Shown here: one piece after another, positions 32,190-43,337 of the stretch
How the letters are laid out: every line of letters begins with the position of its first letter
Position numbering within the stretch: position 1 is the first letter of the stretch
Origin: Sinohyriopsis cumingii
Taxonomy: Eukaryota; Mollusca; Bivalvia; Unionida; Unionidae
DNA: 64,000 bases
Assembly (NCBI GenBank): GCA_028554795.2
Contig: CM068841.1
Coordinates: 22,811,308-22,875,307, forward strand
Reading direction: 5' to 3'
Made by a program: the position numbers and the translations under genes
The notes under the pieces: model-generated
Seen by the model: the letters and a program-made list of their open reading frames with translations, nothing else
Told to the model about the DNA's origin: nothing
Database searches by the model: none

Positions 32190-33860
32190 TCATCTGGCTA
32201 CAAGGCCAGGTGAGCTAATGACATTTTTTCTTTTCTTATATGAAATTTCTCCAAAAATTGTATTTAGCCCAAATGTTTTTGACAACATTCCATTCTGCAA
32301 CCTTGTTAGCACACATGACATGTCAAACACATCATTATAGGTTCAGAAATATAATTATATTTATAATACCCAAAAATAATTCATGACAAATACAACTAAT
32401 TTGTAAAATGATAAATACATTTTGGAATTATTTTGCCATTTAAAAATGTAAACATTCTTTTAACATCTGTAAATTCTTAACAAGATTACTTGTTAATTTC
32501 CATAAATGCCTTGCTGATGAAAACTACCAAAGTTCCTGTATTGTGGAAAGTGTCTTGGTACATACTGCCAGAAAAAAAACATGATGGTAAACCAGTCTAC
32601 CTGTAATATCATGCACCTTTAGTTTCACTTGCTGTATGATACTGCTGTAACTGGAATGATGAAACTTGGTGAGAGGATATATCTTCATAAGTACCACAAG
32701 AAGTACTGTACCCTCATAAAAGTTGGTCCATATTTCACATTTCACTGAGTTTGGTTTGATGTTTTATTGTTTGTGCTTTAATTATTATATTATGTGATTG
32801 TATACACCCATACTAAAAAAAGTCATTGTGACCTATATTTCACATTTTACTAGCTTACATATATGTTACTTGTTGCATTTAGTTCTTGTCACAAAAGTTT
32901 TTCACATTCTTTGAACTGCTCCAGTGGCATTAAGTGGTTAGAGCATCTGCCTTGGATGCGGGTGGTTGTGGGTTCAAACCTTGGCCGAGCGATACTAAAT
33001 GCTTTTTTAAAAAATGGTACTAAGAGCTGCCTTGCTAGTGCTTAGCATTAAGAGGTTAGTGTTGGAACCGGTTGGCCTGGTGTCAGGATAATGTGACTGG
33101 GTGGGACATCATGCTAGTACATGTCTGCAGCATGATGCCCCAGTGCTAGACATCACTATAAACTGCAACACTGCAGACATCATAACTATAGTATATGACT
33201 GAACATATTTTAAAGCTGCATTATAAATCCAAATCTCAGACACACACACAGACACACACTATATAGAATGATAAACTTGGGGATACATCTTTATGAGCAC
33301 TACTCCCTCATTTCATTTAAAAGTACTGGTTGACCATTATTATTATATTAACCATATGGTATGTTTCATTGACACGGTAATTTTTTTAGTTTTGATCATT
33401 TCTCAGGCACTGGTCATGCTAGAATCTTAAAATTTCTGATGATATGCATCTCTGTTACTACCAGAAAGTAGCTCATCTTGACCTGTATTTCAGCCTTTGC
33501 TGGCTTTTGCAATTAGCTCATGGCCATGTGAGTTTTTGTATGCATACTATGATAGGTTGTACTAGTAGACTCATGAAATGTGATGAATGGATGCATTTTG
33601 ACAAGCTAATACATCTCTTGTGCCATAAGATGTCCCAGTGACCTGTATTTCATGCTCACTGACTTTCATAAGATTTGATGATACGGGTTTCAGTTTTATG
33701 CTCCAGTCTTGACAATTGGTGATTGGATGCATCACTGTCGTTTCAGCACCCTTAAAGCCAAAAATGGTTACAGTGATCTACATTTTACATTTAGCTGATA
33801 CATGCACGACCTGTATTCATCCTAGACTAATTGGAAGTTAGAATCTGTTTATTCAGTGGT
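32190..33860 (+). repeat. Degenerate direct repeats opening with a bivalve-type palindrome
   Basis: It begins at TCATCTGGCTACAAGGCCAG followed by GTGAGC, an imperfect palindrome of a type I associate with bivalve genomes. The phrase GACCTGTATTTCA with variants and then an ACTGACTT/ACTAGCTT-like stretch recurs near 32,720, 32,829, 33,480, 33,640 and 33,770. The spacing is irregular, so it is either an old, eroded array or a decayed Helitron-like or other repeat. A SINE-A copy is inserted at 32,917. Confidence 0.55.
32917..33260 (+). mobile_element. SINE-A copy 6
   Basis: Full-length: head CCAGTGGCATTAAGTGGTTA, B box GGGTTCAAACCTTGG, core GTCAGGATAATGTGACTGGG, block CAGTGCTAGACATCACTATA, and a CA-rich tail ending near CAGACACACAC. 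No clear target duplication. Confidence 0.94.
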
Positions 33861-34834
33861 AAACTTTGCAGTTTAATGACTATACCTTTCATGGCTATTA
33901 CACTTTGTAGTTTTGGCCATATGACTTTAGAAGAGCAAATCAGAAATGGAAGTACTTAAATTATTATATTGTACTTATAGATAGTTTTAAAAAGTCATTA
34001 ATTAACTGCATGTACATTTTAAGCCATTTATCTTTTAGTTTCTAAAGCTTCACCAGATAATGATGGTAGGGGAGGCTCAGTGGGTGGCCAAGAATTCCCA
34101 TCATGCATATTATTGAGGATAAAGCTTTGTTGGGGAAGGAGGGAGGCCAGAATTGCTTGCCACACTACTGACCAATCAAACAACACTATTGTTATATATT
34201 TAAACCATCAGGGTCACTGATGTTAGGGTAACCTGAACTTGATCCTGCATGCTTAGGGTGTTAATCTTAATGGTAAATCTTGCAGGGCTTTGTCAGTTTT
34301 TGGGTGTTTTGTTTATTATGATGCTTTCCCCATGCTATAGACAGGAAGTATGATATACCTTTCCTAAAAGTGCATCATATTTGGCTGACCTGACACCTTG
34401 AAATATAAAGTTCCTACTTTTGACTTGCATATATATCCAGTGAAGGAGTTCTGTCAAGCAGCCGCAATCTGCAGCCATTAAATGTCAAGTTTTATGCATG
34501 CAAGACATAGCCTAGACATTGGGCATTCACAGGAGTTTTTTCATGGGGGTGGGGTGGCGGGTGCAAAACCAAATTTAACCAAAAAAATACTTGCAGTGGA
34601 TTTTATACCACCTCACCCCCTGATATTCCCATGATCCTAGACTAAGCAATTTCAACATAGAACATGTTCCATATCAAACTTGACCTTTGCATCTTTGTTT
34701 GATACACAATGACTTCAGCATTTGTTTTATTTCCAGGCCTTAAGTGATGTTTTTATTTTTCTCTTTAGTGGACCAATCAAGGATTGATAAGTTCTGCAAA
34801 GCACATGTATATGAAATTCTGGTCACATAGAGAG
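33861..34834. other. Intron, no feature seen
   Basis: No coding signal or repeat family recognised. Confidence 0.4.
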
Positions 34835-35155
34835 AACAAGATAGATCTGATATGGAGGTATTAGAGAACAAGACACATTTTGATATGGGGGTATTAGAGA
34901 ACAAGACACATTTTGATGTGGGGGTATTAAAAACAAGACGCATTTTGATATGGAGGTATTAGAGAACAAGACGCATTTTGATGTGGGGGTATTAAATAAA
35001 TAGAAGATATATTATTTGATGTGGGTTTATTGAACAGAGAACAAGATATATTAGATGTGGGGGGTATTAAATAGACAAATATACATTTAGATGTGGGGGT
35101 ATTAAATAGAACAATATGCATTTGATGTGGAAATCTCAAATAGAGAACAAGATAC
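34835..35155 (+). repeat. Degenerate minisatellite, about 33-50 bp units, about 8 copies
   Basis: Units carry GGGGGTATTAGAGAACAAGA and CACATTTTGATATGG or variants. The 5' units are about 33 bp and well conserved. Toward 35,150 they lengthen and diverge. Overlapping - strand frames (34,740-35,211) are repeat artefacts. Confidence 0.88.
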
Positions 35156-36497
35156 AGCAAGGCATAATTACAAATGAAAAACTGTTTTTCTTTGTTCTGG
35201 AAATTTAGCAAATCCTACAGTGGTACATTAGTGATGTTTGTTTTGTGAGCATGAACTGTCTTGTGTAAAAAATTTATTTGTGTATTGTTTTGTACACATG
35301 GGTTAACTTGTATAAGATTATTTATGTAATTGATACTTTTGTGATACATATTGTATCAATGACAGTTATCACGGAATGTAGCGCAATACAAAATTGAAGC
35401 TTTATCTGACATTGATGGCTTCACTTTTGTACAACGGATGCTGATCCACCATCGAATATTGCTGATGCTCCCCACCCAACCCCCCAGAAAGAAAAAGCTT
35501 TATTTTGAACTTCTGATATTTGAACTTCTGAGAAAGTGGGTTGTAAGGTGAAGTTGTCTACATTTGCAACATGCACAATGGAGAGAATGTTGGTATATCT
35601 CTGTATGTTACTTTCATGTTCTGTGACTGACATTTCTTTGGATATTGTACTTGTTGAAATTGTACATGGTTTAAGCACACATCAAACTAAAATGACTGCC
35701 CTCTAGTTGTCTGAAAATCAGCATGAATTGGTCTAAAGTACACTATTTTTAGCAGTTATTAAATAGGGAAAAGGAATTTTTCCAGACTAGACTGTACCAG
35801 CTTCTGAAAGTGCATTGAATGGACTACCAAATATATAAAATGTGAAAAAGAAAATCATTGGCTTTTTTCTTTACAATTTACCTTTCAACTCCAGGAAGTG
35901 ATACCTAGTAATGTTTTGGAAGGTGCTCATATTTGAAGTAAGACCAAACTGTATACTCAATAACCCATATTCCACACAACAATCATACATGAAAATAAAG
36001 GGAATTACGGTTAAAGTTCTTTGACTAATACCTAAGATATACACAAATTTCTTTAAATAGCAAATATAACCAGTGAGGAAAACTGGAGAAATTGTTTTTC
36101 TTTAAAAATCTAACCCATGCAAAATACAAAACTGTTGAGTGCCACCAAAATCAACTCAAGAAAATAGATACGATCAGATTTGACAGAATGCATCCTGCCA
36201 TGAAGGTTTGTCAGTTTTATAAGAATGCTACCAGTCCATTATCAGATTAGACCAATGCCAATAAAAACAGAAAGCACACTTCCAATGACTTTTCAAAGAC
36301 TGATTAACAGAATTTGACATGACTTTTCAAAAAGCATCGGGCATTAAGGTTTTCAGATTTGATACCAGTGCATCACTAGAAGTTGAAAAACATTTGCCCA
36401 ATTTTTTTTAAAGACTGCTGAAGAGAATTGGACCTAATTTGATACAAAGAAGCAAAGAAGGGCCTTCAGTCAGTATTTGACAGAACATATATATATA
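35156..36497. other. Intron, no feature seen
   Basis: About 1.3 kb without an identifiable element. The segment 36,120-36,480 contains a loose duplication (CAGATTTGACAGAATG... and AGAATTTGACATGACTTTTC). Confidence 0.4.
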
Positions 36498-37617
36498 CAA
36501 TCAAACCCGGTTATCTCGATTACGTCGGGGGTGTAAAAAAATCGTCGACATAACCGGGTCCCGAGATATCCGGGTTCATAAAAACCGGTAATTTTAAAAA
36601 TGTCCTTGAGCATTACTCCTGTCTCTTGCTGGTGTTTACTGGAATCCCCTCCCACTGCATGTTACAATAAAATAAACAAAACGCTTAATTGATAATAAAA
36701 TGAAATGAACTAACCTGGTGTTGTTATCATTTATTCCTTTTTTATCATCATAAGTAATTTATTAAAGAAAAAATATATCTATGAACTCCTTATATCACAT
36801 GTAGCGTATGCATCCATTACTGTAGTGTGCATCACTTATGTCAGATAACACACGACGCATTTTTATAATTGATGTGAATATTGAAAAACAAATCATGTTT
36901 GGTTGTACTCAGAGGTTTGAATATGTTATCAGATTGAAAAATGGATCAAAGAAAATCACAAACGAGAGAGTGAGAGAGAAACATCCACCGATTGCTTTCA
37001 GGCACCCGCCATTCACGCATAACGCGGTGTTAGGTGCAAAATAACCAAGATTGTATTATATCCAGGTTAATATATGACAGTATCTCGCAGATAAAGATCA
37101 ATAAATGTTTTTGAAAATACATGTACATGTACATTTACATTGACTGTGAGTGCAAATGACACTCCTTTCGCTAGCATGGGTTACAAAGAGTATTTATTAA
37201 AGCAAGTTAATGTTGAGTAGACTACTTACCCCGCAGGCATCAATGCGAGTTTGTATCAATTATGATTCCAGATGGCAAATAAATAGATGCGCGGGTGGTG
37301 AATAAACACATCCGGTAGCGAGCAGTAAACTAATTCTTTGAACTTACCGGCCTGAAAATCGATCGCTTTTGCTGACTATTTCTTGTACAATTTCTGTGAG
37401 ATTGACGTTAAAAAGTTGCATTTCGTCGAATTAAGCGGGTTCACATGTTACTTCGGACCGAAACTTATGCCCGACATAACCGGGTTATCGACTTAACAGA
37501 GGTCGAGATAAGCGGGTAAAAAATAGCATAACAAAGAAGAATTTTTTCGGGACCGGACCAAAACGCTCGACATAAGCGGGTTGTCGAGATAACCGAGGTC
37601 GAGATAAGTGGGTTTGA

Positions 37618-37620
<3 letters not shown>
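36498..37620. mobile_element. Tc1/mariner-pogo-like non-autonomous element, 1,123 bp
   Basis: The left end is CAATCAAACCCGGTTATCTC. The right end, read inward, is CAGTCAAACCCACTTATCTC. TA flanks both (36,496-36,497 and 37,621-37,622). Behind the ends both arms repeat variants of GACATAACCGGGTT and GTCGAGATAAGCGGG, giving a complex sub-terminal palindrome that is unusually rich in CpG for this window. The interior (36,660-37,400) has no transposase. The 68-codon frame at 36,838-37,044 has no recognisable domain. The family call rests on the TA duplication and the CAGTCAAACC terminus. Confidence 0.85.

Positions 37621-37682
<62 letters not shown>
37621..37682. repeat. (TA)n microsatellite
   Basis: About 31 TA units between the TA-target element and the LINE fragment. 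It corresponds to the TA tract inside the 3' UTR of the related LINE at 41.41-41.47 kb. Confidence 0.97.
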
Positions 37683-37684
<2 letters not shown>

Positions 37685-38570
37685 GCTGCATAGTTATTAC
37701 AAGATAAGGTATCTTTACATAACAAATGTTATACTAAACTAGAGAAATTGATCTACTGCTACAATAAAATATACACAAGGCTTCAAGGACGAGTGGGGGC
37801 CCCGAGTGGCCGAGTGGTCTAAAGCGCTCTCCATCACGTGTCACTACCATCTCACCTCTGTCTGCGTGGGTTCGAGTCTCGGGCTCGGCCAATGTGAATA
37901 TGTGAGAAAGCTTGCCGGTAGCTTCTCATGGGTCGGTGGTTCTTTCCGGGGTTTTCCCAGGTTCTTCCTCCACCATTAATACTGGCCGCCATGTATAGCC
38001 TATCTTGTGCTGAAAAATGGCGTTAAACCCTGTAACAACAATAACAACAACATCAAGGACGAGTACATACAGGATTCATTCCAATAGCACATGTTGTAGC
38101 AAACATGTAAAAAGATATAAGTGAGTACATAATACCGATAACAATGTTGTAAAACGTAGTAATACTGAGTTAAACAAAATGATACAAATGATTGTTCCAG
38201 TTGATGTTGACTAAGAAGCTTTTTGAAGGCTTGGCATGAGTTATCTAAGGTGGTATGGAATTATTTAGCTTGGCTCCAGAAAAAGCAAAACTGTTCTTAT
38301 AAAACTCTGAATTTTGTTTAGGAAATTATAACTTGTAAATCTAAATTGTAAATATAACTTAAATTTAAAATTACATTTAAGATAATCAGGAGCCAATCCA
38401 TGTAAGGATTTATAGACTAGTAAACCCTTTTGAAACTGATTACTGTGCTGAAATGGAAGCCACTTTAGGGTTTTAAAGATTTATTGATGGTGTATCAATG
38501 CTGATTTACAGCATCATAACTCTAGCTTCTCTCTTGAAATTTCAGTAATCATTTCATTGTGGGATATCAT
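37683..38570 (-). mobile_element. LINE fragment 1 (reverse): RT C-terminus and 3' UTR
   Basis: Read on the - strand, it carries the C-terminal region typical of CR1/L2/Rex-type LINE proteins: FKTLKWLPFQ, then QKGLLVYKSLHGLAPDYL (about 38,400-38,480), then sequence ending near the FLEPS / SGAKLWN-equivalent position (about 38,270), then a 3' UTR up to the TA tract. It is severely 5'-truncated, contains stops and frame changes, and is non-functional. A SINE-B copy interrupts its 3' UTR at 37,795-38,052. The reverse LINE at 41.34-42.10 kb is a close relative lacking that SINE. Confidence 0.85.
37795..38052 (+). mobile_element. SINE-B copy 5, reference-quality full-length copy
   Basis: tRNA Leu/Ser-like head: CCCCGAGTGGCCGAGTGGTC includes the A box, and GGGTTCGAGTCTCGGG the B box. 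The body follows (GGGGTTTTCCCAGGTTCTTC, ACTGGCCGCCATGTATAGCC), then GAAAAATGGCGTTAAACCC and an AACAACAAT tail. TCAAGGACGAGT at 37,783-37,794 and 38,053-38,064 is a perfect 12-bp target duplication. The paralogous LINE at about 41,551 shows the empty site (TTCAAGGATGAGTACATAC). Confidence 0.97.
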
Positions 38571-38915
38571 TCTCTCTTCTTGAGGGAGACAAGATTGTAT
38601 TGTGTTCAGGAGATAAAGCATCATTTACCAGCATGACATATTGTCATGTCATTCTACTGCCCCATATTTCTTGGCCAACTGCTATCAAGCATTAGTGAAG
38701 TACCTTTCCTAAGGTCACATGGATTGGTAAGGTAAGGTATCTAACCAACAATCCTTTGTTAAAAAGTCCATTGCCATAGCAGCTGAGCATCTGTGATGTT
38801 AGCCACATGAAAACTGATCCTAAAACCATCAGAATTCTTGTTCATGGCGTACAAAACAATTTTTAAATTCTCCACCTTAATCTTGTCATTTGGTCTGTCC
38901 ATTTGTGTTAGGCCA
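38571..38915. other. Intron, no feature seen
   Basis: May contain further diverged 5' LINE sequence on the - strand, but I could not recognise it. Confidence 0.35.
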
Positions 38916-39026
38916 GTTTCCAGGTACTGATAGGACATTTGTGTTTCGGCCAGTTTCCAGGTACTGATAGTACATTTGTGTTTAGGCCAGTTTCCAGGTA
39001 CTGTTAGGACATTTGTGTTCCATGTT
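38916..39026 (+). repeat. About 37-bp tandem repeat, 3 copies
   Basis: GGCCAGTTTCCAGGTACTGA followed by TAGGACATTTGTGTTT in three consecutive units with one- or two-base differences. Confidence 0.95.
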
Positions 39027-39177
39027 TACCTTTTTATCTTTCACATGCAATTTGTATACCACTTACACAAACAAGCTCGTAAACCTACAGGTGTGATATA
39101 ACCTACCTGATAATCTTATTCTATATCTTTGTATCTTCTTTCATTAAAATTTTGAACCTGCTTTAAAATTGCACCTA

Positions 39178-39398
39178 CCTTATGTACTCGCTTAAAAGCC
39201 AAACTGCAAACAAGAAAGATTCTGATCTGCTGTCACATAATGTACCAGCGGATCAGAGTATATACAGTGTATTGTTTGTTTTACTGATTATAACTCCTAA
39301 CAAATTGGACAGTCCCTGAGTTAAGGCGCATTAAGCAATGGCAGGTCTTGGTCTGCAGTTTGAAGCTGGATTCATCTTGTAAGTGAGTACAGATGGTA
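39178..39398. mobile_element. MITE-C copy 3
   Basis: Left end TATGTACTCGCTTAAAAGCC with AAACTGCAAAC. Right end GTTTGAAGCTGGATTCATCT then TGTAAGTGAGTACAGATGGT. The inner palindrome is CTGATCTGCTGTCACATAAT with ACCAGCGGATCAG. A tail-like SINE-A phrase (AAATCCATCCAAATCC) follows at about 39,418. Confidence 0.75.
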
Positions 39399-39502
39399 AA
39401 CTGTTAAAGTTACATTGAAAATCCATCCAAATCCAAATAGATGGTAAATCCTTGTGTCTGGTTTTATTGAAATTTGAATTAGCTTTAAAATTGCACCTAC
39501 TT

Positions 39503-39710
39503 GGTGGGCCCAGAGTGTCCCCGTGGTCTAAAGTGCTCACTGTTATGGATGATTGCCATGTCACCTCTGTCTGTCTGTGTGAGTCTTGGGCTTGGCCAAT
39601 GTGGGTGTGTGAGAAAGCTTGCCAGTACCTTCTCATGGGTCAGTGGTTCTTTCTGGGGTTTTCCTGGGTTCTTCCTCTACCATTAATACTGGCCGTCATG
39701 TATAGTTGAA
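39503..39710 (+). mobile_element. SINE-B copy 6, 3'-truncated
   Basis: Head GGGCCCAGAGTGTCCCCGTG through the body (CTGGGGTTTTCCTGGGTTCT, CTGGCCGTCATGTATAG). It ends before the ATGGCGTTAAACCC 3' end. Overlapping open frames (39,331-39,709) are SINE sequence. Confidence 0.92.
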
Positions 39711-39964
39711 TTATACAGCCATATTAAAGTGTCATGGAGATGCAAATTAAACTGATTTGCATAATTTGATTGCTAAAGAAATTACTGACATTGCATTAAT
39801 GAATAATTAAAAATGCATTTCAGCGAACCTAAATACTCTCAAATACTCACTCAAGCCAACTTCTTTCAATCCTTGCACCAATTAGCCTTTAAAACATTCA
39901 CTAGAAGCATATTTATTTACATAAAAGATGCATGTATAAAGGTATGTAATGTATAATGAATGAT

Positions 39965-40450
39965 CTAGCATGCAAGCAGTGGCTAGATTTAAAATGCACT
40001 GACCTGGAACCCCTTCAACTTGCATTCAGATTTTGCAGCAGAGTCAATTATAGGATAAAATGCTATCCTTATTGATTGATCACTTAGAAGAACAAATAAT
40101 CATGGCTTCATCTCAGAACTTGGAACTGGTTCTTCTCGGTGATTTTAATATATAAAGTTGATTCATGTTTTTGTGAAAATGCTAGCAGACAAATAAATTC
40201 TACCTCATCCATTATTGATCATGTATATTCCACTAAAATCTCCAGAATAATCTCCAGAAAATAACAGAATATTGTTTCTTTAAGTGACCTCCATCCATTG
40301 TGCCTCACATACATGTACCTCAGAGGTGGAAAAGCATTTATAAACGAAATACGTATGATTTTTGTAAATGTTTCTAATAATTATTTTCTACAAAAAACAT
40401 CAATTGATGAAGTTTTAAAATGTCAGAACTCTGATAAAAATCTTCATTAT
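39965..40450 (+). mobile_element. LINE 2 (forward): apurinic-type endonuclease part
   Basis: Frame pieces on the + strand read ASSQNLELVLLGDFNI (about 40,107-40,153), which contains the GDFN motif of LINE APE endonucleases, then INSTSSIIDHVYSTKI (about 40,194-40,240), then VSLSDLHPLCLTYMYL (about 40,277-40,325), equivalent to the SDHxP active-site motif with His replaced by Leu. Stops and frame changes are present, so it is dead. The downstream parts of the same element are at about 40,860-41,330 and 42,105-43,135. Confidence 0.8.
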
Positions 40451-40453
40451 TGA

Positions 40454-40520
40454 CTTGTAACCTGTCTTGAAAGACCTATATAGGGGGCAGGAGGGTGGTC
40501 TTTCAAGACAGGTTCTACTG
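40454..40520. mobile_element. Very short TA-target foldback element, about 67 bp
   Basis: AACCTGTCTTGAAAGACC at the left and GGTCTTTCAAGACAGGTTCT at the right are near-perfect inverted repeats separated by only about 20 bp (TATATAGGGGGCAGGAGGGT). The right terminus CAGTAGAACC (read inward) with an adjacent TA is the same as in the 177-bp element at 3,708-3,884. It is a minimal derivative made almost entirely of its two ends. Confidence 0.78.
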
Positions 40521-40521
40521 T

Positions 40522-40523
<2 letters not shown>

Positions 40524-40605
<82 letters not shown>

Positions 40606-40626
40606 ATATATATGTATGTATATATG

Positions 40627-40711
<85 letters not shown>

Positions 40712-40732
40712 ATATATATGTATGTATATATG

Positions 40733-40803
<71 letters not shown>
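40524..40803. repeat. (TA)n microsatellite with TG/TGTA interruptions
   Basis: About 280 bp of TA with two interruption clusters (TGTGTGTATATATATGTATG at about 40,599 and 40,703) that are copies of one another about 104 bp apart, so a whole segment of the tract was duplicated. Open frames here are artefacts. Confidence 0.97.
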
Positions 40804-41337
40804 TCCATAAAGGCATGAAAGAATCACGACAAAACAGACAGCTTTATTGATATAATAATGGAATTCAATCTACTAGAAATCTACAAGATCCATATCACAA
40901 AGAAAGACACTAGGTAAATGAAACATTATACTGTTACAAAGTAATATCCATTATCAGGAAATCAAAAGAAATCTATTTTGCAGAAGCCATAAACGAAAAG
41001 AAAACTCAAGAACTCAAAAAAAAAAATATAGGTTTACAAACTGGAATATTGAAACATGGCTGTGAAATCCTCTCTGATACCATAGATATAAAAGAGTACC
41101 TAATCTTCCTGTCTGTGCTGAAGATTTTAGAATAAATGACCCAGTGCTAAACTATACAAATTTTGATTGGGGGAGGGGGGTTGCTTCTGTAATCAGAACG
41201 ACATTGAAAATAAACTTGAAATAATGGAAAAAACTAACGAAGTTCTTTGTGATTTACTCATAAACCTTACTGCTCCAACCAACATTAACTCAAAATTGTT
41301 AAAACTAAATGCTAATACAAGTTACAAGTCAATAGCT
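40804..41337 (+). mobile_element. LINE 2 (forward): linker between endonuclease and RT
   Basis: Around 40,930-41,010 the + strand reads VISIIRKSKEIYFAEAINEK with KTQEL following, which resembles the conserved linker segment (RKSK..YF...I) that precedes the RT domain in CR1/L2/Jockey-type LINEs. The rest, to the insertion point of the reverse LINE, is weakly similar at best. Confidence 0.6.
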
Positions 41338-41408
41338 TATAATAATAATAATAATAATAATGGTAATGATAATGTAATAATTACTTTATTTAAAGAAGCT
41401 CATTTGGT

Positions 41409-41469
<61 letters not shown>

Positions 41470-42100
41470 GCAAACATTTTACATGATAAGGTGTCTTTAG
41501 TCAACAAATTCTGTTAAAAACTCTGCAATAAAATATATACAAAGCTTCAAGGATGAGTACATACAGGATTCATACAAATAATTATGTGTAAAACATAATA
41601 GGTGAGTACATGATAACAATGTTGTAAAAAAGTTGTAGTACAGAATTAAACAAAATCATACAAATGATTGTTTCTGTTGATCTTGACTAAGAAGCTTTTT
41701 AAAAGCTTGGCAATTGTCAGCTGACTTTGTATAAAGTGCTATGGAATTCCATAGCTTGGCTCCAGAAAAAGCGAAACTTTTCTTATGAAACTCTGAATTT
41801 GGTTTAGGAAAATAACTTGTTGTTTGAGATGGATCTTAGTTCTTATATATGTACATTTTTATTAAGTTTCAAATGACATTTAAGACACTCAGGTGCCAAA
41901 TTTTGAAGGATTTATAGACTAGTAAACCATTCTGAAATTTAGTTCTCTGCTGAAATGGAAATCACTTTAGGGTTTTAAAAAAATTTGTTGATGGCGTATT
42001 TAAATCAGCATTAAGAACAATTCTAGCTGCTCTTGTTTGAAATTTCCATGATCTTACCTGATATTATGTGTACACATTATAAATGTAAGCTTAGAATGTA
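41338..42100 (-). mobile_element. LINE fragment 3 (reverse) inserted into LINE 2
   Basis: On the - strand the order is FQTRAARIVLNADLNTPS (about 42,000-42,050), FPFQQRTKFQNGLLVYKS (about 41,905-41,960), FHKKSFAFSGAKLWNSI (about 41,745-41,795) and CQAFKKLLSQ. It then runs into a 3' UTR with a TA tract (41,411-41,467), the terminal ACCAAATGAGCTTCTTTAAA and an (ATT)n end at 41,340. These are C-terminal motifs of CR1/L2-type LINE proteins. It is 5'-truncated and carries stops. It separates the linker and RT of the forward LINE and is therefore younger. Confidence 0.85.
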
Positions 42101-43135
42101 ATAGATATTCATATCCATTAAACAAGGAAAGAGTAACACCTTTATTGTACATTGGTCAGGTAGTAAGAAAAATTGTAACTCTAATTCCAAACTTATTGAG
42201 AAACTAATTTAGAAAACAAATCAATAGTTTCTTAGAAATGAACAGTCCGACATCATCACCCATCACGCTTCATGGTTTTCCGTCAATTTTAGAACAGATC
42301 AACAGGTGACTTAAGGTGAGCATGCAAGTTTGTTTGGGGTTGTGTGCAGTCCAAGGGCATAATCCCCCATAAGAATTTGGTGTCAAAGATGTAAAAATGA
42401 TACAATTTCAGGCCTTCCTGGGGCATTTTTCTTTAAACATATGGTACATTACTGAGATGAGGCAACCAGTGACAGATAGCATTACAGTTTGACATTTGCC
42501 ATCATGTGGCTGTTAGGGAAAGCCCAGAGGATTTTCATCAAACTGCTCTTGTTCTACTGCACTGATAAAGATAACTGATAAATTATATGGCTTGAAGAAA
42601 TTGATATCCATAGCATAATACATGTAGAATTAATCTTTTTCAATCTAAAGAAGACATTAAACTTAGCTGGACATGATAACATTATCACTGAAAAGCACTT
42701 GTATTGCTATTTTAGTGGAAAATATTTCCTGGATACAGTCTTATCTTAGCAACAGGACCAAACAAATGCAGCAGCACTCAGCAGTACTTTATCAAGTCCT
42801 GTCCAGATAAAATATGGGATGCCTCAGGGCTCAGTCCTTGGACCCATCTTATTTCTCATGTACATAAACTTGCCAATGTATACAAAATACACTGAAACTA
42901 TATGTAAGCAAATCATGCAACATTCCACACATCATTTTCAAGACATCAACACAATCCAAGAAGAGCTGCATCATGTTCTTTATCATGTCGGTAAATGGTA
43001 TCATGGCAGTGGTCTGTACACTGTACATAAATTGCAAAGAAGACCACTGCAGTGCTAACATGAGGAATATATATCTAGTATAGAATGTCATAAGTTCCTA
43101 GGTTTACATTTTGCTCATGTCAGTAATATTATAGC
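42101..43135 (+). mobile_element. LINE 2 (forward): reverse transcriptase part
   Basis: The + strand order is KERVTPLL with SFLEMNSPTSSPITLHGFPS (about 42,125-42,295), equivalent to the GFR region, then FNLKKTLN (about 42,638), equivalent to the FDLKKAFD catalytic block, then YGMPQGSVLGPILFLMYIN (about 42,810-42,870), a classic RT block. The ADD catalytic box is not intact. INTIQEELHHVLYHVGKW (about 42,950-43,000) and HKFLGLHF (about 43,090) follow. It carries stops and frame changes, so it is non-functional. Sequence between 42,300 and 42,590 is unrecognised. Confidence 0.82.
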
Positions 43136-43337
43136 CTTATGAGTAATGTTGCTACAAAATAATAAAAAAATATCTACCAGTCAATACAAGAAAACTATCA
43201 GCATATATATTATCTATCATGGACTGATAGTGGACCCTATTCAGGATTGGGGTGATGTGTGGATGGGGTGGGGAGGTAATGCATACCAACTATCATTAAT
43301 CATATCATTAAAATTCAAACGGTTGTAGATATAATTA

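Noticed and set aside
39331-39709. Frames of 61-101 codons
   Set aside because: Derived from SINE-B copy 6 and the edge of MITE-C, not host coding sequence.
40415-40850. Tyr-Ile repeat frames over the TA tract
   Set aside because: TA dinucleotide repeats encode Tyr-Ile in two frames with no stop. Pure artefact.
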